From Ceratobasidium sp. AG-K (taxonomy: Eukaryota; Basidiomycota; Agaricomycetes; Cantharellales; Ceratobasidiaceae): DNA of 64,000 nt. Both the position numbers and the translations under genes were made by a program. Positions 55,648-64,000 of the stretch are shown here, piece by piece. Position 1 is the stretch's first letter. Each line of letters opens with the position of its first letter. The stretch is from the NCBI GenBank assembly GCA_037039685.1, contig JAWNGF010000007.1:806001-870000 (forward strand). Direction: 5' to 3'. The notes beneath the pieces are model-generated. The model was not told where the DNA came from and searched no databases. It saw only the letters and a list, made by a program, of their open reading frames with translations.

Positions 55648-56858
55648 GGCGGCACTGCATTGGTTGGGTCGGAGATTTACAGTCTGCGTCTTTTTGGATC
55701 ATATTTTCCTATCCCCTGTGACCCCAGGGGCTGGCCTTGTCCCCCACCTGTGCGCATATATGCCCTCCATTATACTGAAATGGCAAAGACAGTTTGTTAT
55801 TTGGAAAAGACCGATTGAAAGGCGTAGATCTAAGCATACTAGTCGACTTCGCATATTGGCACCAAGTAGCCCCCGGAAAGAGGCAAGTGGGTATTTCCCT
55901 TCTGAGTAGAATAGGTGAAAACAGGCGAGCAACATTATGGTTTTAGTTGTAAGGTTTGGGCCGGCTTACGGTCCCATATTTGGATTTGTTCTGCCTCTAG
56001 TTGTATACACGAGATTGATGAGTCGTACGGATGTCTCATGCCCATATTGTTGTATCATATACATCTTCCTTCCTTGTTCTAAATATCTATTCGCCTTCTC
56101 GAGTATAAACGGAAGTACGGGCAGTGGGACTAATCATAAACATTTCATATCATCATGGACGGACTGAATTTTTCGTTTGCCCCGACCGCAAGAGTCATCA
56201 AATTTCAACGTTTTCACGACGAACCAGAGGCAAAGAACAATCAGGATCGTATTCAAATACAATACGGTGGGTGTTCGGAACAGTCATGCTATCTGGCCGA
56301 GATACTTTTAGCCTACACGAGGCAATCCCGGTCGTCAGTAACGTGTAGTGATGATTTGGTCTAGATGCCTCATGTCCGGCTATGCTGGAATGTGTGGCCG
56401 GTGCTCGGATATGGCAGCTCCAGATGTACATGTACGAAAGGGTGACTCACAGATAACCAAAAATTGGTTTCGTTCGCGTAACTAGGGATGCGTTTCAACC
56501 CTTTGATAAGCGCAGTCAGCATACAGGAGGCCAAGGGAGCCTAGCAAAGTGTGGGAGATTTTTCTGCGTAGCACTTGTCAAGTGAACATATTCTGAGTCC
56601 TCATAAGAATGATCCTGTTCACATACTCTCGCCACTTTATGGATATCGAGGTGCGGGTCGAGGCGCGATCGCAGAGAACCAATCGGCTCACCTCGCCTCT
56701 CCAGGGTCCGGCCCTGAAATTGGCGCTTAAGTAGGCTAGGATGTGTCGTGACGTCCTGACCGAACCGCGTGCGCCGCTCGCCCTAGTGCATTGTTGACCC
56801 CGAACGAGCCAGACGACCACTATAATCTCTCACTCGCTCTGGTTCGTGCGCTAATAGG
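55648..56858. other. intergenic, no gene seen
   Basis: About 1.2 kb upstream of the Trk gene. Only short overlapping frames; TCTCTCACTCGCTC sits about 30 bp before the Trk start. Confidence 0.45.
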
Positions 56859-59800
56859 ATGGCTCTGGGGACGCGAACACGGTATCGCTGGTTCTTTACC
56901 CGGTTGGCTATATGGACCGATGCACATCTCAACTTTTATCGAGTCCATTTGATGGCTTTCACATTTATTCCTGTATTTTCCGCGGCGATATTCTACGCCT
57001 CCAATGGGCGCACCAAAATCTCGTACTTGGACTCGTTGTTCATGTGTACCAGGTGAGTTGGCTCGTCGATCACCATTGTTGCTGAATGATAACCGTTTCA
57101 CCAGCGCTATGACAACCTCGGGGCTCAACACCGTAAATTTGTCGACAACAACAGTATGGCAGCAGGTTATTCTAGCATTTCTAATGTTTATCGGGAACTC
57201 GGTACGTACATGGTTCGGGCGAGCGCCTCGGTAATATTAACCTCGTGTAGACCTCGGTCTCGTTCCTTGTCCTCACTGTTCGCAGGTCGTACTTCAAGTC
57301 GAAATGCGAAGATGCTGTCAAGCAGTCGCGGCAACAACGGCACGAGCGGGACCTTATTCGACATGCCATGTCGCGTGGAGGAGGGACCCCGGGCATGTTC
57401 GGCCGTATTCGTACTCGGGCACAGACCATACTTGGATGGCAGCCTACGCCCATTATCGAACCCAGGCCCGAAGCGCGCAAAGAGGGACCGCCGATAATTC
57501 CCCCCGAGAAACAACTCCGAGGGCGTGCACGAGGAGAGACGATTACGACGTCCTACCACGGCACTGTTGGCTCGGACGATACCCACATCGAGGGTGGTGA
57601 GAATGTCAGGAGTGGGTCTGGATTCGGAAAGACGGTCGCCGATGAGAGCTCAAGCGCCAATGCAAACGGCGGCCATCAACCACAGCCAGATTCCAACACC
57701 AACGCCAGCGGCTTTCTACCGCCTACGTTTACCAAGACGGCCCCAACACCCTCTCACACCCTCGGCCTGCTTCCTGATGGCGAAACTACCGAAAGTCCGA
57801 CCGACGACCTCGCTCAACCCCCGTTTACTGGGATCGACGCTGCCCTTGCTGATCATAGCGGTGACGTCGAAGGACAATCAAATAGTGATGCGCGATCAAA
57901 GCCTAGGCCAAAGTCATTAGCCTTGGGTCACGAGTCGGACAGGAACGTTCTCAGGCCAAGAAATCGGGCGGGTGCGGTTCGGATTGGATATCATGGAATG
58001 GTTGAGACTGAGTCTCCCGAGGTCGAGTTTGGCGATCACCTAGGCCACAAGATTGGTGAGGACGGCATTATTATCGACAGCCCCATGAAATCTTCCCCCC
58101 TCAGCGAGGACCGGATCGTCTCGACTTCCCCGCAAGATTGGCGTCCAAAGGATGGCGGCATCGAGAGCGTGGGTGTGGGTGCAGGCACCGATGAGACGAG
58201 GTGAGTTTTAGACTCGTTCGCTCCGGCTCCCGAGCTATATAGCCTTGTTATGGGGTTTACGAGAACACGGCTTCTCCGGCGTCTATCGGCCTTGGACGCC
58301 GAGCTTTTACTGGATGCCGCACATGATTCCTGTCAAAAGACCTGGGATCGCATACCCTTTGGTCTTTCTGTGATTTCGTCATTGTATCGTGTTGTCGGCG
58401 CCTTAGTTTTAGCCGAGGGTCTGGCTCCTGTCCGCCTTGTGGCATTTCGACTTTCTGGCATTCGTATTCTGGTACTCGTATTCAGATGCTCACACTCTGT
58501 AATGTAGATCCAAAAATGATCCCTCGCCCACCTCGCCCAAATCACCGAGCAGCGCGGCCCAAGTTCTCACCTCCAACTTGTCTCCGCGATCCGAAACCTT
58601 CGCTACCTCTCCCAAAGCCATGTCCGAATTTGCACCGTCCGAGACAGGCGCTGAGCTCCCCTCCGTTCAAGAGCAAGGACAACCTACCATGCATCGATCA
58701 CCTGCTCCCGCTTATGATTCGCTCTCTCCCAACGAACACACAATGCCTCTTAGGAAATCAACCATGTCCTCCACTGCGTCGCGAACTCCAGTCATCAGGC
58801 CCGCGTTTCTACATGCTCCTCAAATAGTCCCTCACGGTCGTCGGACAACATTCGCAGAACAAGTCCATCCTCTACACCCCCACGGACCAGCAGGGGCCAA
58901 CGGACGCGCCGCCGCACTCCGCGCTCGCAATGGAACCATCACCTCGCCCAATATCCCACACGCACACATGCCAGGCCACACCGATATAGGCCCCTCTCCC
59001 TTGGGCCACGGAACCAAAGCGCGCGCTCATGGCAAACACGCCAGCGGCGAGGGATACGGCCACCACCTCCATTCGCATCATCCACGACCTCAGCGCGCAC
59101 ATACTGGTATGGGCGGGCTACCCGGTCCAATGGATCTCATGCACTGGGGTATCGAGCGTCTTCCGGGCGTCAAGCAGTTTATTGGTGAGCATGAGCGGGA
59201 GGTTGTTAACGAGACCGAGGGGAGGTCTGCCCGGACGGGGACAGCGTACATGCGGACGGATAGTGTGCGTTCGAACGGGACTGCGCCTGTGGCTCCGGAT
59301 GTGGATGATATTAGCCTAGAAGAAGAGGATTTGGAAAAGATGGGCGGTGACGAGGTATATTTCCCCTTTACTATCGGTTGTGGACCTGAATTGACGAATT
59401 GTGATAGTATAATGCCCTGGTGGTGTTGTCGTGGATCGTTGGCGGGGTAAGTTTTACTCAGTTGGCCATCCATTCGTTGGACTAATTTGTATCAACAGCA
59501 TTATTTCTTAAACCACGTCATTGCGTTTATGATCCTCGCTCCTTATTCTGCCAAGGTCCCGCTGGTCCGAGATGTCATTGAGGCACAAAACGAGAGCTCT
59601 GGGCGAAAGCTGGACACCACTTGGTATGTCCGCGCCCTCATTATGTTGATTATCTAATCTCTCGTTCAAGGTTTGCACTCTTCACCGTCATCTCGGCTTA
59701 CGCCAACGCAGGTCTAACTGTGGTAGATACGAGTTTGATCCAGTACGTGCAGGTATTTCGCGTGATTTTAGAAAGAGTTTGAACCGAGTACTTGCAGGAT

Positions 59801-61379
59801 GTCGAGTGCATATCTCGTGATATTCCTTATTATTTGGCTCATTCTGGTTGGTGCGACTGCGTTCCCTCTGAGGTAGGCCTTTCATCTGCTATACAAACCC
59901 CCTACTAATCCAAGATTGTAATTAGTTTGAGATTCTTTGTCTGGATTGGAACAAAGATATTTAGAAATGGAAGTACTGCCAAGGGACTTCGCTTCCTTTT
60001 GCGGCATCCTCGTCGGTATGTGCTTTGCGAGTCCTGAGATTCCTGTCTCACGATTTCTTTCGTCCCTAGTTGCTTCATGTACTTGTTCCCTGCGCACCAA
60101 AGCTGGTATCTCCTCTTCACTTTGGTCGTCATCTTGTAAGTGGTCGCTCCTCGATACTGAGCGTGACTGACAAATTCAACAGCATCCTAGATTGGGTTGC
60201 ATACCTCACATTTAATATCGACATGCCCGGTATTGAGTCCGTGCCTGTACGAATCTAATTTCTCCCAAAAGAGCACGGGAAACTCACCCCGAATTTATTC
60301 AGACCGGACCTCGTGTCGTAGGCGGATTTTTACAAGCAGTTGGTCAACGCGCGGGAGGTTTTACCACCATCAACTTGCAGGCCATTGCACCAGCCCTCCA
60401 GTATGTGGCAGTTGATCGTGTGGCGTTGCTTTTTATTGACATTCTGTCCCAGGGTCGTTTACATCGCCACCATGTATGCCAAGACCATTCCCCAAACAAA
60501 ACAAAACATGCTAACCACTCCACGCCCCAATGCAGGTTTGTGCAGGTATACCCGATCGCGATGGCAGTGCGCACGTCCAATGTGTATGAAGAGAGTGGCG
60601 TGGTTATATACGAGCCGGAAAAGGACGACGAGGAGCCGACCAACTTCAACGATGGCCGCGGAGCTGGGTTTACGGCGTACCTCGGGTGGCATGTGAAGCA
60701 CCAGCTTGCTCAAGGTCGGATTAGACGCCCGCTTGGAAAGGTCGCATCAGGCTGACCTTAAATGTCCATAGATCTGTTTTGGCTCATCGCCGCGTTGACC
60801 GCGCTTTGCGCATTCGAAGTGAGTCCCAGTTCATGATCATTAGGCGACTCCCTCATATCAAATTCTCCAGCGCAAACGGATCCTGTCAGAAGAAACAGCA
60901 TACTTCAACATCTTCTCGCTTTTCTTCGAGATTGTCAGTGCTTTTGCAAACGTCGGGTTCTCACTTGGAGTTTCATCGGTGGGTATCTTCCGTCACCTGG
61001 GTAACATCGCCCGAGGCTAAGGACGATTTTAGCAACCGTTTTCGCTATCCGGAGAAATGCGTACAATCCCCAAACTTGTTATCATCGGGCTTATGATCCG
61101 CGGGCGACATCGTGGCCTGCCAATGGCGATTGACCGAGCGGTAAGCATTTCCATTATTCATCCCCGATGCAACTGACCGAATGACCTGAATTTTAGGTTC
61201 AACTACCAACCGAATATAAAACTGCCTCTCACATTACGAGTTCGTCGGGGGTGTCTTCGCGTCGTTCAACTGGCGTTCCAATTTCCCGTCGAGCCACAGT
61301 CGGAACGTGGTCGCGCACTAGCGTAAGACAGCGGCAACGCGCTCAAGACCCAACTCTAGATTCAGACGACGAGGAATAA
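56859..61379 (+). CDS. Trk-family potassium transporter
   Basis: Plasma-membrane K+ uptake protein (fungal Trk1/Trk2 type). Exons seen: 56859-57052, 57105-57201, 57251-58200, 58508-59354, 59408-59446, 59499-59623, 59671 onward through several short exons to the stop at 61377-61379. The four P-loop-like segments are visible: CTSAMTTSGLNTVNLS, VISAYANAGLTVVDTS, AVGQRAGGFTTINLQ and EIVSAFANVGFSLGVSS. Helices include FIPVFSAAIFYASNG and AYLVIFLIIWLILVG. YPIAMAVRTSNVYEE and LMIRGRHRGLPMAIDRAV are family signatures. Between the first and second units lies a hydrophilic loop of about 550 residues rich in Pro, Ser and His, as in yeast Trk1. No frameshift found. It ends in a basic, Ser-rich tail (LDSDDEE). 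Confidence 0.93.
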
Positions 61380-62155
61380 AAACAAACGATCAGAAAACTA
61401 CTATAATGGAGGGTATATTGGCTTGAGCTATCTTTGCTTGCTATCTTGGTTTTGATGAATTGACATATCGGGACTTTTTTGAATTTTGAATTCTATCTTT
61501 CTTGCTTTGACGCCTGTAGTACCGCTCTCGATTGCTTTCTCGTACGTGCACACGCTTTACTATACATACCGCCGTTCTATGATATATCACAATACACAAT
61601 TTAACACTTTCAATCATTTCATTTCCAAGTCAGTGCAACGACACAAGTAGAGTGAGTTCATCCTGCATTCATATCTTGGCCACCCAAAAATTCCCGTTAT
61701 ACTCAATTGATCCGGGAAACCCACTCAGGGACGAGCCGCGGATGCCATGCCTGGAGTCTCAAAGCTGACCGGACCTTGATAACCTATCCCTAGGTACAGT
61801 GGTTAAAGTCGGTTATTTTTTGTAGCCGGCTTCGATTGCCCGCCTTGTTGAAACCTCCTCGGCTCGTTCGACAACATGCCATCCAAGGACACAGATACGT
61901 ACTTATATACTCGCACTCTTACGCGGCAAATTATGACCGTCATTGTGCACTTCTTGGCCTTGGCAGGTCTCATGTTATTCCATTTTAGGCAAATGAACAG
62001 CCACCCGGGCGCATGATGAGGCGATGTGCCTCGGACATCATCTTCCACTGGCCGTCGATCCCTTGCGGACATTGGTGGCACTGCACTCACTGATCATATC
62101 TTGGTACGAAACACGCGGCTTGATGGCACCGTACTTCGCATGGCCACTGGGGGAA
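61380..62155. other. intergenic spacer
   Basis: 3' UTR of the Trk gene (AT-rich 61430-61620) and upstream region of the secreted protein gene. No gene seen. Confidence 0.5.
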
Positions 62156-62161
62156 TATAAG
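62156..62161 (+). promoter_or_regulatory. TATA box of the DUF3455-like gene
   Basis: GAATATAAGACC, 94 bp upstream of the start codon at 62250. Confidence 0.5.
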
Positions 62162-62249
62162 ACCTCCTGGGTGGAGGGCGTCTTCTGCCATCACTCTCTT
62201 CATCCTCTCGTCTCCGCTTACGACCACCCAAAGAGTTACATTACCAGTC

Positions 62250-63132
62250 ATGATATTTTCGACTTTTGCAACCTTGTTTGCCTCCGCCCTGGCACTCGGC
62301 GTTCAGGCCACTCCAACACCTAAATGGCACGGATGTGATGTCTCAGATGCTGAACTCGACCTACCATCCGAAAAAGGCATTACCATTCCGCACGGCATTG
62401 AGCCTGAGTATATCACACTTGGTGTGGGAACTCAGGTAAGCATTTTATTCGTTCACTTCCATTTCCGTCGCACATAGCCCTAACTTTTTCTTTCTTTTCG
62501 TATCATCAGAACTACACATGCACTGCAGCAGGAAACTACACCTCCGCAGGAGCGGTCGCAGTCCTAATCGACATCAGCTGCCTTTACGAGTCCAACCCCA
62601 AGCTGTTCGAGGACATTCAAGATTACGTTTACAACCTCATTCCGATGTACAGCCACAATATGCCCACTTTACACAAGCTCGAAGCGGAGCTCGGGCATTA
62701 CCCCTACATCATTGGTGATCACTACTTTATTCCCAAGGACGGTGCCATCGCGCCCGTGTTCGACTTTAGGGCACGCCACAAGCATGGGGATCACGAGGCT
62801 TTCACGATTGACAAGCGGGTCGGGGTACGTATGCCGACGGGCCGACTAGAACCACTATTTGCTGAACTTGTTTAATCTAGAGCATCCCATCCCCCGAAGG
62901 TCCCAAGAACGTCGACTGGCTACAGCTCGAAAGCACCGCCGGAAAGCTCTCCAAGTACACCTACCGTGTCGACACCCAAGGTGGCCAGCCTCCAAAGTCG
63001 TGCCACAAGGAGGGGCATACGATTACTGTCCCCTACACGACCAAGTACTGTAAGTCGAGTGGTGTCTGCGCTATGGGCGGAAACTTAACTCACTTGCCTG
63101 CTTCTTCAGGGTTCTTCAAACAGGAGTACTGA
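62250..63132 (+). CDS. secreted DUF3455-like protein
   Basis: Exons 62250-62435, 62510-62824, 62881-63049, 63110-63132; about 230 residues, no errors. Signal peptide MIFSTFATLFASALALGVQA, then the family layout: ITIPHGIEPEYITLGVGTQ, NYTCTAAG, a cysteine in DISCLYES, GDHYFIPKDGAIAPVFDF, VDWLQLES, KYTYRVDTQGGQPPKSC, ITVPYTTKYWFF. The GxGTQNYTC and YRVDTxGGxPP..C motifs are diagnostic of DUF3455, a family of secreted fungal proteins without known activity. Two N-glycosylation sites (NYT) and paired cysteines fit an extracellular protein. Confidence 0.88.
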
Positions 63133-64000
63133 GCTTCGGACATTGATGTAGTGGTCTGGGATGGGGTTTTGTAATGGACTATATCTGGGTTGGTCTATGG
63201 CTGTGGTTCAGATTGCTACTCTTTGTATTATTTCAACGACGATTACGTATGTAGCTCTTTTTCTGACGGCTTTCTCCGTATCAGACGGTGTGGTGTTGGT
63301 ATACGTAGGAAAAGAGGAAACTCGGTGCTTAATAAGGCCACAGTGGATGGTGCAAAATATTCGCATCCCAAAAGCGTTACTCGTATCGTGGTGTCAAGGT
63401 GAGAATTTTAGAGATAGAAGCCCCGGTTCACCACGCAGGCGATTTTTCTTACCCAGCGCATGCGAAGGCACTATAGTACCACGTCCTCGATTTGAATAAA
63501 GATCCAGATCTGAGTTCAGAGGCTGTATCTTAACGGAAGCCTGGTTGTCTGGCTCCTATCACAAGTCTTACGAACAAAATATCAGCGCATATATCTTGTG
63601 TACACGGCTAATCGAGGAGTGATGAAAGGATCTCGAATGTCGGAACCACAACTTGAATTCGATCAACTAGGTAAGTAGGGATGTATACGATCTCGTGTAT
63701 AAATCATCGTATAGAAGGGAGGGGCGATACTTTCAGGCTTGGACAGATGGGTCCAATCTACCTGTATGTAGTTACAATATGTGCAAACGTATTATCCGCT
63801 CAGACATCCTAAAGAGAAATAAAGCTGAAAAGTCGTAGCCAAAATCCGTGGTACATGCATACCGATACCCCTTGTAAACCCAATTGTAAGAAAACCCAAT
63901 CATATCACTGCTCTTCATTTAATTCAATGTTTTAGGGTCCGCGGCTTTTAGGCAAACCAAGTACTGTCCTGACCTGCGATTCATCTATCCGTACTACTAA
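63133..64000. other. no gene seen at right end
   Basis: 3' UTR of the secreted protein gene and about 800 bp of AT-rich spacer with no supported reading frame, repeat or RNA gene. Confidence 0.45.

Overview
The window is nuclear DNA of a basidiomycete fungus, most likely an Agaricomycete close to Rhizoctonia solani (Cantharellales). The reasons are genes cut by many introns of about 50-60 bp with GT..AG ends and CTNA-type branch sites, a lineage-type expansion of F-box-like proteins, a TKL-type protein kinase, an RBR-type RING fragment, a fungal Trk potassium transporter and Ty3/gypsy and LINE retroelements. The species is inferred from style only.

Layout. 1-612: 3' part of an RBR E3 ligase (minus), running off the left edge. 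672-4480: no convincing gene. 4552-6193: Old Yellow Enzyme (plus). 6504-19970: an F-box cluster with one intact gene on minus, a relic, a two-frameshift copy, an intact plus-strand gene, and a relic split by a 1.6 kb foldback DNA transposon. A low-complexity gene of unknown function (12373-14698, minus) lies inside this cluster. 19977-21935: a gene of unknown function (minus) with one nonsense codon; an intact paralogue is at 49884-51733 and a dead one at 53790-55647. 23227-25249: kinase core (minus). 25308-35785: its predicted upstream part, described below. 38712-40437: Gfo/Idh/MocA oxidoreductase. 40810-42258: single-pass Ser/Thr-rich membrane protein. 42648-45128: F-box gene plus fragment. 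46397-47418: hypothetical. 52048-53267: 5'-truncated LINE. 56859-61379: Trk transporter. 62250-63132: secreted DUF3455-like protein.

Main discovery candidate. Upstream of the kinase core the minus strand does not hold ordinary exons. It holds a long run of introns separated by exons of exactly 3 nt (one codon), each as YAG-NNN-GT, mostly 53-120 bp apart.

I can place 14 such microexons at 25308-26189, 11 inside a 109-bp tandem repeat (26222-34300), and 16 at 34340-35785. All 41 lack stop codons, and every intron of the kinase core is phase 0, so each microexon adds or removes one residue in frame.

In the tandem repeat the 106-bp intron part is almost constant, while the 3-bp exon differs from copy to copy (seven different codons in 11 units). 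The repeat is therefore a duplicated intron carrying a hypervariable single codon. An intact 6.86-kb Ty3/gypsy element with 103-bp LTRs sits in one of these introns, in antisense.

Data quality. At least six genes carry single-base frameshifts at short homopolymers (C-runs too short, G- or A-runs too long), while splice sites and flanking reading frames are intact. This looks more like sequencing or assembly error than gene death. The two F-box relics, the dead paralogue at 53790 and the in-frame TGA at 21606 are of a different kind and look like real decay.
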